Below, one piece after another: positions 26,041-34,339 of a stretch of DNA of 64,000 nt. A program made the translations under genes and the position numbers. The DNA is from an uncultured Methylibium sp. (GTDB lineage Bacteria; Pseudomonadota; Gammaproteobacteria; Burkholderiales; Burkholderiaceae_C). The notes under the pieces were generated by a model. It was not told the DNA's origin, ran no database searches, and saw only the letters and a program-made list of their open reading frames with translations. Numbering within the stretch: position 1 is the stretch's first letter; every line of letters begins with the position of its first letter. The stretch is from the NCBI RefSeq assembly GCF_902826655.1, contig NZ_CADEFR010000010.1:1-64000 (forward strand), given 5' to 3'.

Positions 26041-26948
26041 CGGTCACCTACGACGTCGAGGGCTTCTACGCCGGGCTGGTCGAGCATGGCCTGATCGTTC
26101 CGGTCGGGGTCCCCGGCGCCTTCGGGCGCGGCGCCGTGTTCGAGGACGTGCTCGAGCGCTTCGACGCGCTCGTCCGGCGCGTCGGCGCGCCCGAAGGCGC
26201 CGAGTCGATTACCTTCCCGCCGATCGTCGACCGACGCGTGATCGAAAAGGTCCACTACCTGGACTCCTTCCCCCACCTGTGCGGCGCGGTGCAGAGCTTC
26301 TTCGGCGACGCGCTCCAGGCGCTCGCCCTGGCCGAACGCGTCAACCGCGGCCAGGACTGGGGCGATCTCCTAGGACAGACCGGCGTGGTGCTGGCCCCGG
26401 CGTGCTGCTACCCGCTCTATCCGACGCTCGCCGGCACGCTGCCCGCGCAAGGCCGGCTGGTGACGCTGGTCGGCTGGGCCTACCGTCACGAACCCTCGCC
26501 CGAACCGACGCGCATGCAGTCCTTCCGCGTGCGCGAGTACATCCGGGCCGGCAGCGCCGAACAGGTGCTGGCCTGGCGCGACGAATGGCTGCAGCGCGGC
26601 CTGGACCTGCTGCGGTCGCTCGGGCTACCGGCGCAGACCGACGTCGCGGCCGATCCGTTCTTCGGCCGTCGCGGCAAGCTGCTGGCGACCAACCAGAAGG
26701 ACCAGAAGCTCAAGTTCGAGGTGCTGGTCCCCGTGATTTCGCTGACCGAACCGACCGCCGTCTGCTCGTTCAACTTCCACCAGGATCACTTCGGGGCCAC
26801 CTTCGGCATCCGCACGGCCGGCGGGCAGGTGGCCAGCACGGCCTGCCTCGGCTTCGGACTCGAGCGCGTCACGATGGCGCTCTTCAAGATGCACGGCTTT
26901 CGGCCGCAGGACTGGCCGGCGAGCGTGCGCGCGCAGCTGTGGACCTGA
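26037..26948 (+). CDS. Amino acid:[carrier protein] ligase (seryl-tRNA synthetase-like)
   Basis: A 303-residue homologue of the class II synthetase catalytic core without a tRNA-binding domain. It activates a small amino acid (Gly or Ala in characterised relatives from Bradyrhizobium and Agrobacterium) with ATP and moves it to the phosphopantetheine of a carrier protein. Motif 2 is FRVREY (163-168) and motif 3 is GFGLERV (272-278). The zinc ligands of the family are present as Cys123/124, Glu167 and Cys270. It lies between an acyl-CoA dehydrogenase and a DUF1839 gene, a known grouping. The nearest carrier protein is encoded divergently at 23828-24100. Confidence 0.9.
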   Translation: MTVTYDVEGFYAGLVEHGLIVPVGVPGAFGRGAVFEDVLERFDALVRRVGAPEGAESITFPPIVDRRVIEKVHYLDSFPHLCGAVQSFFGDALQALALAERVNRGQDWGDLLGQTGVVLAPACCYPLYPTLAGTLPAQGRLVTLVGWAYRHEPSPEPTRMQSFRVREYIRAGSAEQVLAWRDEWLQRGLDLLRSLGLPAQTDVAADPFFGRRGKLLATNQKDQKLKFEVLVPVISLTEPTAVCSFNFHQDHFGATFGIRTAGGQVASTACLGFGLERVTMALFKMHGFRPQDWPASVRAQLWT

Positions 26949-26961
26949 GATCGCGCCCGGC

Positions 26962-27948
26962 ATGTCTCGCCTCGTCGTGCTGAAGGGCCTCGTCGCGGCG
27001 CACTACCGGCCGCACGGACTGCATGCCGAGTCGCAGGTCTGGCCCGAGAAGAACTGCTACGTCGACATCTGGATCGAACTGCTGCACACGCTGGGCCTCG
27101 AACCGCGGGCGGTGATGGCGTTCACGCTGGCCGTCGATTTCGAGGGCGACCAGTGGACGTTCTTCAAGCCACCGCACGGTGAGATCCATGCGCTCTACGG
27201 CATCGACGTCCAGGAACTCAACGTCTGGCGCCCGCTGCTCGACCATGCGGTCGAGCACCTGGCGGCGGGTCGGTTGCTGAGCACGGAGTCCGACGCCTTC
27301 TGGCTTCCCGACACCGCCGGCACCGACTACCGCCGCCAGCACACCAAGACGACGATCGTGCTCAACGATCTCGACCTCGAGGCGCAGGCGCTCGGCTACT
27401 TCCACAACGCGGGCTACCACCGGCTCGAAGGCGAGGACTTCCGCCGCCTGTTCCGCATCGGCGTCGATCCGGACCCCGGCTTCCTGCCGCTGTACGCCGA
27501 GCTCATCCGCAGCGATCGCGTCGTGCGGCGCCGTGCCGATGCGCTCGGGTCGATCGCACTCGACCTGCTGCGCGAACACGGCGCACGGCGGCCGGCGTCG
27601 AACCCGATGCCGCGCTTCGGGGAGCGGCTCGGACAGGAGCTGCCGACGCTGCCGGCGCAGGGCCTGCCGCACTACCACGCCTGGGCGTTCGCGACGGTCC
27701 GCCAGTTCGGCGCCGCCTTCGAGCTGGCTGCGGCGCACCTGCGCTGGCACGCCGGGCTCGGTCGCGCGGACCTGCTGCCGGCGGCCGAGTGCTTCGACCG
27801 CATCGCCCAGGGCGGCAAGGCCCTGATCCTGAAGCTGGCACGCACGGTCAACACCGGCCGGCCGGCCGACCTGGCGCCCCTGCTCGGCGACATGGCGAGC
27901 GCCTGGGACGACGGCATGGCCGCGCTCGATCGCGCCCTGGGCGCCTGA
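26962..27948 (+). CDS. DUF1839 family protein
   Basis: A 328-residue protein of the DUF1839 family, often encoded next to amino acid:[carrier protein] ligases. It begins with a CYVDIWIELLHTLGLEP segment, then FKPPHGEIHALYGIDVQELNVW, a conserved TDYRRQHTKTTIVLNDL and a helical C-terminal third. The fold resembles a papain-like/BtrH-type acyltransferase layout in that one Cys (CYVD, ~32), a His (HGEIH) and Asp/Glu are conserved-looking, so transfer of the aminoacyl group from the carrier protein to an acceptor is a reasonable guess, not shown. It starts 13 bases after the ligase stop and converges on the Sfp gene. Confidence 0.82.
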   Translation: MSRLVVLKGLVAAHYRPHGLHAESQVWPEKNCYVDIWIELLHTLGLEPRAVMAFTLAVDFEGDQWTFFKPPHGEIHALYGIDVQELNVWRPLLDHAVEHLAAGRLLSTESDAFWLPDTAGTDYRRQHTKTTIVLNDLDLEAQALGYFHNAGYHRLEGEDFRRLFRIGVDPDPGFLPLYAELIRSDRVVRRRADALGSIALDLLREHGARRPASNPMPRFGERLGQELPTLPAQGLPHYHAWAFATVRQFGAAFELAAAHLRWHAGLGRADLLPAAECFDRIAQGGKALILKLARTVNTGRPADLAPLLGDMASAWDDGMAALDRALGA

Positions 27949-27970
27949 ATCACCCGGGCCGCGCGCCGCG

Positions 27971-28648
27971 TCAAGCGGCCAGCCAGGCGATCGCTGCGAC
28001 CGCGGCTGCGCCGGTGGGGATGTCGCAGACCTCCAGGCGGCCTGGCCGCCCTGCGCTTCCCCCGATCGTCACGCCCACCGGGCCGGGCGCCAGGCCCACG
28101 TCGAAGGTCGACGGGGCCAGGCTCAACCCGGTCCCCAGGGCCTTGAGGCAGGCCTCCTTGCGAGTCCACAGGCGCAGGAAGCCCTCGTCCCGCGCGGCCG
28201 CGGACAGGCTCCCCAGGGACTCCTGCTCCGCCACCGTGTAGTGCAGGCGCGCCAGCGCCTCGGCATCGGGCATCGGCACGAGGGTCTCGATGTCCACGCC
28301 GATCTCGGCGCTGCTGCCGATGCCGATCAGCGCCAGCTCGCCGCTGTGGCTGAGGTTGAAGTGGCAGTCCGGGTGATCGACCAGGCGCGGCTTGCCGTGC
28401 CGCCCCTCGTCGAAGCGCAGCCCTGCCGCGGACTCGCCGAGATGCTGCGCCAGCAGCTGGCGCAAGGCGGCGTGCGATGCCAGGTAGCGGCGGCGGTCAC
28501 GATCCTGGCGGAAGCGCTCGGCGCGTGCCCGCTCGGCAGGCGACAGCTCGGCCAGGGTCGCCGCAGCCGGCAAGGACCCGAGCGACACCAGCCACAGGGA
28601 CAGCGGCGCCCCCGGTGCGCCATCGAACGGGACGGCCAGGCGGCGCAA
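27971..28648 (-). CDS. Sfp/Gsp-type 4'-phosphopantetheinyl transferase
   Basis: A 225-residue Sfp-type enzyme with CoA- and metal-binding motifs FNLSHSGELALIGI, IGVDIE and LWTRKEACLKALGTGL. It converts apo carrier domains of NRPS and PKS proteins to the holo form, and as the last gene of the long minus-strand unit it most likely serves the megasynthases encoded at its start. The start appears to be a TTG at 28648, ten bases after the methyltransferase stop. The window also encodes an AcpS-type enzyme, so two classes are present. Confidence 0.93.
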   Translation of the reverse strand: MRRLAVPFDGAPGAPLSLWLVSLGSLPAAATLAELSPAERARAERFRQDRDRRRYLASHAALRQLLAQHLGESAAGLRFDEGRHGKPRLVDHPDCHFNLSHSGELALIGIGSSAEIGVDIETLVPMPDAEALARLHYTVAEQESLGSLSAAARDEGFLRLWTRKEACLKALGTGLSLAPSTFDVGLAPGPVGVTIGGSAGRPGRLEVCDIPTGAAAVAAIAWLAA

Positions 28649-28658
28649 GCGATGTCGC

Positions 28659-29372
28659 TCAGCGGGACGTGGCGGTCGCCGCGCGGCGCTCGAAGACCAG
28701 GGTCCAGTGACCGTACCAGAGCAGGTTGGCGCGACTGCGGTGGACGCACACGAACTCGGGATCCCGGACCCAGGCCTCGACCTGCCCGGGGCCGGCGTGA
28801 TGCACCCACTGGCGCGCCATCAGCAGGTCGTGCATGCGGTTGGCCAGTGCGCGCCAGCGCGGCGTCACGACCATGTCCTTGATGACGAGGCGTGCGCCGG
28901 GCGGCGTCGCGGCGCACAGGTCGGTGATGAAGCCGGCCTGGAAGGCCGGCGGGATGTGGTGGATGACGTCGATGACCGAAACCACGCTCCAGTCGCCCTT
29001 CGGGATGCCTTGCGCGACCGAACGCACCGAGAACTCGACCAGCTCGGGGCGGTCGAGCCGCGTGGCGGCCGCCTGGGCCGCGGCGATCGCGTCGGTCGAG
29101 ACGTCGAAACCGACGCCGCGGGTGAGCCGCCCGAAGCTAGCCAGCATCAGCAGGAACAGGCCCGAGCCGCAGCCGACGTCGAGCACGCGCGACTTCTCGG
29201 GCACCAGTGCGATGACGTCGCCGAACGGGCAGATGTAGGGCCGCAGGCTCTGCAGCCAGCGCCAGCGCCAGCGCTGGGCCGCATAGAGCCGCTTGGCCAG
29301 GTCGGCCAGCGTCCTGGCGCTCGGGGCGGCGACCGGCGCCGCGCCCTGCATCCCGTCGATCGTTCCCTGCAT
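28659..29372 (-). CDS. Class I SAM-dependent methyltransferase
   Basis: A 237-residue protein with SAM-binding motif I VLDVGCGSGLFLLML (about 68-82), an acidic FDVSTDAI loop, VIDVIHHIPPAFQ (post-motif region) and DMVVTPRW. It would methylate a small molecule, sugar or lipid-linked intermediate. The lack of a leader and its cytoplasmic character fit action before export. It lies 20 bases after the GT39 gene and ten before the Sfp gene. Substrate cannot be read. Confidence 0.86.
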   Translation of the reverse strand: MQGTIDGMQGAAPVAAPSARTLADLAKRLYAAQRWRWRWLQSLRPYICPFGDVIALVPEKSRVLDVGCGSGLFLLMLASFGRLTRGVGFDVSTDAIAAAQAAATRLDRPELVEFSVRSVAQGIPKGDWSVVSVIDVIHHIPPAFQAGFITDLCAATPPGARLVIKDMVVTPRWRALANRMHDLLMARQWVHHAGPGQVEAWVRDPEFVCVHRSRANLLWYGHWTLVFERRAATATSR

Positions 29373-29392
29373 GCTCTCTGCTCCCTGGGTGT

Positions 29393-30649
29393 TCAGCCGC
29401 GACGGCGCTGCAGGCCGGCGACGAGCGCCAGTGCCGCCAGCACCGCGAACTGCGGTGCCATCACGAGGTGGTAGCGATCGGTGGCCAGCACGATGGCGTG
29501 GATCGCGGTGTAGTAGAGCACCGGCAGCAGCATCGGCGAAGCCAGCGCCTTCAACGCGCCCAGCCGGCGCAGCAGCAGCGTTGCACCGACCATCGCCGCC
29601 ACGAAGATCAGCCCCCAGGACACCTGCGTCAGCCGCTTGAACCACAGCACGTCCACGCCCCAGGCCTGCTTGAGCCCGCGCGAGTTCCAGTGCGCGCCGA
29701 TCGATTCGTTGTTGAACAGCTGGACCACGCGGTGCAGCGTGTTGACGACGAAGCGCAGCGGGTCGGCCAGGATGTCCTGGCGCGCCATCGCGCCGAGGAT
29801 CTTGTTGGTCTCGTAGTCGTTCAGGCCCTTCACGACCGGCGGCAACCTGCCGAGGATCGCGCCGGGGTCGGGCGAGTTGCCCATCCACAGGATCGTGCCG
29901 CCGTTGGTCGATACCAGCACCAGGCCGCCGTAGAGCTGGTAGTTGCGCCAGACCCACGGCGCCAGCACGCCGCCCAGCGCGACGAAGGCCACCACGACCA
30001 GCCGGGCCTGGCGCACGAACTCGTCGCGCTGCCAGCCGCCCACGGCCAGCAGCGACACCGCGAACACGAAGGGCAGCAGCAAGGCCATCGGCCGCACCAG
30101 GGTGGCGACGCCGAGCAGCAGGCCCGCGACGAGGCCGCGCCACAGCACCCGATCGCGCCGCAGCGTCCACAGGTCGAAGGCGGCCATCGCCAGCGCCAGG
30201 TAGAGCACCTCGCTGGCCAGCAGCGTGGTGAACATGATCAGCGTCGGCCAGGCCGCGAGCACCGCCGCACTCGCGACCCCGACGCGCGCGTCGAAGAGCC
30301 GGGTCGCGACGCGAGCGGTGCAGACGATCATCACCGCCGACGCGACCAGGTTGACGACGACGACGTTGGCGAAGCTGAAGCCGGCCAGCGCGTACACCAG
30401 GCCGTAGATCATCGACGTACCCGGGGCCCAGAACGCGAACGGCTCCTCCTTGGTCCAGCCGAAGACGCCGTGGTTCGCGAGCGTGCGGGCGAAGGCGTCG
30501 TAGGCCATCACGTCGCTCTCGGGCACCACCGGCACCGCCAGCGCCCAGGCCAGGCGGACCAGCAGGCCCAGGGCCAGCACGATCCAGAACGCGCGCCGGG
30601 ACGTCATGTCCGCGGCGGCATCGGCGCGCAGTGGCACGGCGGCGCTCAT
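29393..30649 (-). CDS. GT39/ArnT-like polytopic glycosyltransferase (GT-C)
   Basis: A 418-residue inner-membrane protein with about ten helices. The first periplasmic loop carries the acidic motif VVPESDVMAYDAFA typical of GT-C enzymes that use polyprenyl-phosphate sugars. LVRPMALLLPF and PWVWRNYQLYGGLVLVSTNGG are further family patches. It would transfer a sugar from a lipid-phosphate carrier to an acceptor on the periplasmic side. The adjacent HAD-UbiA and SMR genes suggest the donor is a polyprenyl-phosphate pentose. It starts at ATG 30649. Confidence 0.85.
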   Translation of the reverse strand: MSAAVPLRADAAADMTSRRAFWIVLALGLLVRLAWALAVPVVPESDVMAYDAFARTLANHGVFGWTKEEPFAFWAPGTSMIYGLVYALAGFSFANVVVVNLVASAVMIVCTARVATRLFDARVGVASAAVLAAWPTLIMFTTLLASEVLYLALAMAAFDLWTLRRDRVLWRGLVAGLLLGVATLVRPMALLLPFVFAVSLLAVGGWQRDEFVRQARLVVVAFVALGGVLAPWVWRNYQLYGGLVLVSTNGGTILWMGNSPDPGAILGRLPPVVKGLNDYETNKILGAMARQDILADPLRFVVNTLHRVVQLFNNESIGAHWNSRGLKQAWGVDVLWFKRLTQVSWGLIFVAAMVGATLLLRRLGALKALASPMLLPVLYYTAIHAIVLATDRYHLVMAPQFAVLAALALVAGLQRRRG

Positions 30650-30659
30650 GACCGGCCCT

Positions 30660-32096
30660 TCATGGCAGCGTGGCGGCCCACAGGGCGCCGATCACCACCG
30701 CCGCCAGGATCCAGCTCTGTCGATCGGTCACCGCGAACACCACCGGGTCGTCGTGCATCTCGCCGCGGTGCGTCTTCATCCAGATGCGGCTGATCCAGTA
30801 GAGGATCGGCGGCAGCACCATCCACAGCGCCCATTCGTTGGGGTACAGCCCGCCCAGGTCCGGGCTGTTGACGTACAGCGCCAGGATCAGCACCGCGATG
30901 TAGCCGGCCGCGGACCCGAGGCTCAGCAGGACCGGCATGTCGGACACGAGGTAGCCGCGCCCGGCGGCCTGCGTGCGCTTGTCCTGGAAGACGACCAGCA
31001 GCTCCGAGTAGCGCTTGACCACTGCCAGGCTGAGGAAGATGAACATCGAGAACGCGAGCAGCCAGAACGAGGGCGCGATCGCCGTCGCGGCCGCTCCGGC
31101 CACGATGCGCATCGTGTACAGCGAGGTGAGCAGCATGACGTCGACGATGACCTGGTTCTTGAGCCAGAACGAATACAGGCAGGTCATCGCGAAGTAGCCC
31201 AGCAGGCTGAGCGCGAACCAGCCCGGCAGCAGGCTGCACAGCGCGGCCGAGGTCAGCAGCAGCAGTGGCGCCAGCACGATGCCATGGACGATCGGGATCG
31301 CGCCCGACGCGAACGGCCGGCGGCGCTTGCGCACGTGCACGCGGTCGGCGCCGAGGTCGAGCAGGTCGTTGATCACGTAGACCGCCGAGGCGCACAGGCC
31401 GAAGGCGAAGAACGCGATGACGGCCGCCAGCGTCTCGGGGCTGAGCGCGGCCTTGTGGGCCGCCACGAGCGGGATGAACACGAGGATGTTCTTCAGCCAC
31501 TGGTGCAGCCGGATGGCGCGCAGGTAGGTCGTCAGCGAGGCCCGCGGCGGGCGGATCGTCTCGACGACCGTCGACACCTTCGCGGCCGCGGCCTCGATCG
31601 ACCGGGACGCGCTGACCACGACCGCGCCGCCGCTGGCCGCCCAGACCGGCAGGTCGTCGCGGCTGTTGCCGACGTAGACGAAGCCGGCCCGGCCGAACAG
31701 ACCCTCGAGCCGCGCCGCCTTGGCTTCGCGGGAGACGTTGACGTCGCCCTCCGTCGCGACGACGTCGTCGAACAGGTCCAGGTGCGCGGCGACGCCCTGG
31801 GCCTGCCGATGCGGCGAAGCCGTCGCCAGCACCGTCCGTCGCCCCTGGGCGCGCGCCTGCCGGAGCAGGTCGACCACGGCGTCGTTGTACGGCAGGCTGG
31901 CCGCATCGACGGACACGCGCTGCGCGATCTGCTGCTTCATGTGCGCCTTGCCGCGCATGAGCCAGAACGGCAGGCACAGCAGCGACCACCACGACGACTT
32001 GGCCAGCAGCAGCACCGACTCGTGCAGCAGGTCGGTACGGATCAGCGTGCCGTCGCAGTCGACGCACAGCGGCAGGGACGCGGTCGATGCGCTCAT
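30660..32096 (-). CDS. HAD phosphatase-UbiA prenyltransferase fusion (DPPR synthase-like)
   Basis: A 478-residue fusion. Residues 1-~185 are a HAD phosphatase with DCDGT (Asp13/Asp15) and VGNSRDDLPVW. Residues ~190-478 are a UbiA-type membrane domain with NDLLDLGADRVHVRKRRRPF (243-262) and the second site YSFWLKNQVIVDVMLLTSLY. This pattern matches decaprenyl-phosphate 5-phosphoribosyltransferases, which use PRPP; the HAD part would then remove the 5-phosphate. In mycobacteria these steps are separate proteins (Rv3806c and Rv3807c). The product would be polyprenyl-phosphoryl-ribose or, after epimerisation, arabinose. ATGA overlap with the SMR gene. Confidence 0.86.
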   Translation of the reverse strand: MSASTASLPLCVDCDGTLIRTDLLHESVLLLAKSSWWSLLCLPFWLMRGKAHMKQQIAQRVSVDAASLPYNDAVVDLLRQARAQGRRTVLATASPHRQAQGVAAHLDLFDDVVATEGDVNVSREAKAARLEGLFGRAGFVYVGNSRDDLPVWAASGGAVVVSASRSIEAAAAKVSTVVETIRPPRASLTTYLRAIRLHQWLKNILVFIPLVAAHKAALSPETLAAVIAFFAFGLCASAVYVINDLLDLGADRVHVRKRRRPFASGAIPIVHGIVLAPLLLLTSAALCSLLPGWFALSLLGYFAMTCLYSFWLKNQVIVDVMLLTSLYTMRIVAGAAATAIAPSFWLLAFSMFIFLSLAVVKRYSELLVVFQDKRTQAAGRGYLVSDMPVLLSLGSAAGYIAVLILALYVNSPDLGGLYPNEWALWMVLPPILYWISRIWMKTHRGEMHDDPVVFAVTDRQSWILAAVVIGALWAATLP

Positions 32097-32470
32097 CCGC
32101 CCCTCGCCACCAGCACGACGCCCAGCGTGATCAGCAGCGTGCCGACCACACGCTGCACGCCCAGCGTGTCGCCCATGAAGCCCCAGCCCAGCAGCATCGT
32201 GACGACGAAACCGAGGCCGACGAAGGGGTAGGCGAAGCTGAGCTCGACCTTCGCCAGGACCAGCAGCCACAGCAGCGCCCCGAGCACGTAGAGGGACAGG
32301 CCGACGACGACCCAGTGATTGACGATCAGCTGCGTCGCGAGGCTACCCCACTGGCGGCCCTCGACCGCCGCGCGCACGCCGGCGTCGCTCATGCCGATCT
32401 TCAGCAGCAGCTGCGCCGTCGTCGCCATCAGCACGCTGCCGAGGATCAGCAGCAAGGTGTCGAGTCGCAT
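32093..32470 (-). CDS. SMR/EamA-type small four-helix membrane protein
   Basis: A 125-residue protein with four hydrophobic helices and the family patch ELSFAYPFVGLGFV. Helix 1 lacks the Glu that drives proton-coupled drug export in EmrE, as in ArnE/ArnF subunits that flip undecaprenyl-phosphate aminoarabinose. Lying between the HAD-UbiA fusion and GT genes, it is a good candidate flippase for a polyprenyl-phosphate sugar. It would be expected to work as a dimer. It is separated from the upstream GT2 gene by 10 bases. Confidence 0.85.
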   Translation of the reverse strand: MRLDTLLLILGSVLMATTAQLLLKIGMSDAGVRAAVEGRQWGSLATQLIVNHWVVVGLSLYVLGALLWLLVLAKVELSFAYPFVGLGFVVTMLLGWGFMGDTLGVQRVVGTLLITLGVVLVARGG

Positions 32471-32480
32471 GGTGTCGGCC

Positions 32481-33479
32481 CTACTTGTATTCGATCAGCC
32501 GGGCCTGCGCGCCCGACAGTCGCAGCGCCAGGAACTTCAGCTGGCCGCAGGCCTCGGCGAACTTGCCCAGCACCATGAACAGCGCGCGCCAGGCGCGCAG
32601 CCGCGGCGCTCCGCCGAACGAGAAGTACAGCCGAAGCACCTGCAGCGGATACAGGGCCAGCAGCAGCAAGGCCCAGGGCCCGACGACGAGGGCGGCCAGG
32701 ATCGCGACCAGCGGTATGCCCAGGCCCCAGATCCAGGCGCGCCTCGACTCGCGCACGCGATGCCGCTCCGGCGGCGCCCCGTGCAGGTGGGCGCCTTCGG
32801 CGAAGGTGAAGCCGGCCCGCATGCTGCGCTTCCACCACTGCGAGATCCGCGTCATCGCCGCGTCGTGGGCCGTCATCTCGTCGGCCAGCCGCCACACGCG
32901 CCAGCCGGCCGCGCGCAGCCGGACGCAGAGCTCGGGTTCCTCGCCGGCGATCAGCGAGTCGCGATAGCCGCCGACCGCCTCGATCGCGGCGACGCGCATC
33001 ATCACGTCGCCGCCGCAGGCGCGGGTCTCGCCGACCGGCGCGTCCCACTCCATGTCGCAAAGCTGGTTGTAGATGGACCGCTCGGGATGGCGCTCGCGGC
33101 GGCGGCCGCAGACGGCTGCTGCATCCGGATGGCTCACCAGGAAGTCGGCAGCGCGCTGCAGCCAGCCGTCGACCACGGCGCAATCGCCATCGACGAACTG
33201 CACCAGCGTCACCTCGGGGGCGCGCTGGCGCACGTGGCGCCAGCCGGTGTTGCGGGCGCGTGCGGCCGTGAAGGGCACGCTCAGGTCGAGCGTCAGCACC
33301 TCGGCGCCCAGGCCGCGCGCCATCGCGACCGAGTCGTCCGTCGACCCGGAGTCGACGTAGACCACCAGCGCGGCCGTGTCCACCACCGAGCGCAGGCAGG
33401 CGCGCAGGCGCTCGCCTTCGTTGCGCCCGATGGCGACGACCGCCACCTGCGCCAGCGGAGGCCGGCGGTCGGCCTGCAT
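32481..33479 (-). CDS. Glycosyltransferase family 2, membrane-associated
   Basis: A 332-residue GT-A enzyme: VAVVAIGRNEGERL, VVYVDSGSTDDSV, VQFVDGDCAVVDGW (DGD nucleotide/metal site) and a GEEPELCVRLRAAGW acceptor-loop motif, followed by two or three hydrophobic helices (AWIWGLGIPLVAILAALVVG and the next segment). It probably adds one sugar to a lipid-linked precursor at the inner leaflet. The ATG at 33479 is two bases from the deacetylase stop; a longer frame upstream overlaps that gene and was not used. Confidence 0.87.
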   Translation of the reverse strand: MQADRRPPLAQVAVVAIGRNEGERLRACLRSVVDTAALVVYVDSGSTDDSVAMARGLGAEVLTLDLSVPFTAARARNTGWRHVRQRAPEVTLVQFVDGDCAVVDGWLQRAADFLVSHPDAAAVCGRRRERHPERSIYNQLCDMEWDAPVGETRACGGDVMMRVAAIEAVGGYRDSLIAGEEPELCVRLRAAGWRVWRLADEMTAHDAAMTRISQWWKRSMRAGFTFAEGAHLHGAPPERHRVRESRRAWIWGLGIPLVAILAALVVGPWALLLLALYPLQVLRLYFSFGGAPRLRAWRALFMVLGKFAEACGQLKFLALRLSGAQARLIEYK

Positions 33480-33481
33480 GC

Positions 33482-34339
33482 TCAGAGCTGCTCCGACACG
33501 GCCGGTCGCTGCAGCTTCCACAGCGTGTCGTCGAAGAGCTTCCAGGCGTCCATGCCGCCGCGGCACAGCAGCTTGAACATCCACAGCGGCTCGCCGCCCT
33601 CGACCTTGACGCGCGGCAGCCGGGCCGTCGGCGCGCCGCGCCGCAGCGTGCCGTGCTGGGCGATGAAGACGGTGCTGTAGCCGCAGCCGGTCAGCATCGT
33701 CGCCGTGGCCGGGCTTTCATCGGGGCGCATGCCGAAGGGGTAGGCGAACGAGAGCACCGGCGCGCCGAGATGCTGCTCCAGCAGCGCCTTCGAGCGGCGC
33801 GCCTCGTCGAGCGAGGCCTCGCTGCCGATCTGCGCCATCGAGCGGTGGGTGTGCGCATGCGAGCCGACGGTCACGCCGCTGGCCGGCAGGCGCTTCACCT
33901 CGTCCCAGGTGAGGTAGGGTTCGCCGGAGGCGCTGATGCCGCCGACGAAACCGGTGGTCACGTAGGCGACCGACGGGATGCCGTGGCGCTGCATGATCGG
34001 CGCGGCGATGTTCAGCACGCTGGAGAAGCCGTCGTCCATCGTCACCAGGACGGCGCCGTCGGGCAGGTCGCGTTCGCCGCGCACGAAGCGCTCGATGTCG
34101 TCGAGCGACACCGCGAGCTGCTGCTCGGACAACCAGCGCATCTGCGCCTCGAAGTCGGCCGCGCTCACGCACCACGGGTCGCGATCGGCCTCGCCGAAGC
34201 GGTGGTAGGTCAGCACGCGCACCACCGGGCCGCGGCCGAACAGGCGACGCAGGCCCAGCGAGCCGGACACGAAGCTGCCCAGCACCATCGCGCGGCGCGC
34301 GACCTTCTTGACGACCCAGCGCAATGTCGAGACGCTCAT
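33482..34339 (-). CDS. Polysaccharide deacetylase (NodB/CE4 domain)
   Basis: A 285-residue CE4-family protein. It shows the NodB motifs VTMDDGFSSV (metal Asp pair), GSHAHTHRSM (two metal His) and SFAYPFG, after a HRFGE start region. It would remove N- or O-acetyl groups from a sugar, here probably GlcNAc or ManNAc in a lipid-linked intermediate or polymer. The N-terminus has an Arg-rich stretch and a weak hydrophobic segment, so secretion or membrane anchoring is uncertain. Its ATG overlaps the WecG stop by one base. Confidence 0.9.
   Translation of the reverse strand: MSVSTLRWVVKKVARRAMVLGSFVSGSLGLRRLFGRGPVVRVLTYHRFGEADRDPWCVSAADFEAQMRWLSEQQLAVSLDDIERFVRGERDLPDGAVLVTMDDGFSSVLNIAAPIMQRHGIPSVAYVTTGFVGGISASGEPYLTWDEVKRLPASGVTVGSHAHTHRSMAQIGSEASLDEARRSKALLEQHLGAPVLSFAYPFGMRPDESPATATMLTGCGYSTVFIAQHGTLRRGAPTARLPRVKVEGGEPLWMFKLLCRGGMDAWKLFDDTLWKLQRPAVSEQL

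Noticed and set aside
28659-30170. Longer methyltransferase frame extended upstream across the GT39 gene
   Set aside because: The added residues run through the GT39 coding region and show no conserved sequence; ATG 29372 gives normal length.
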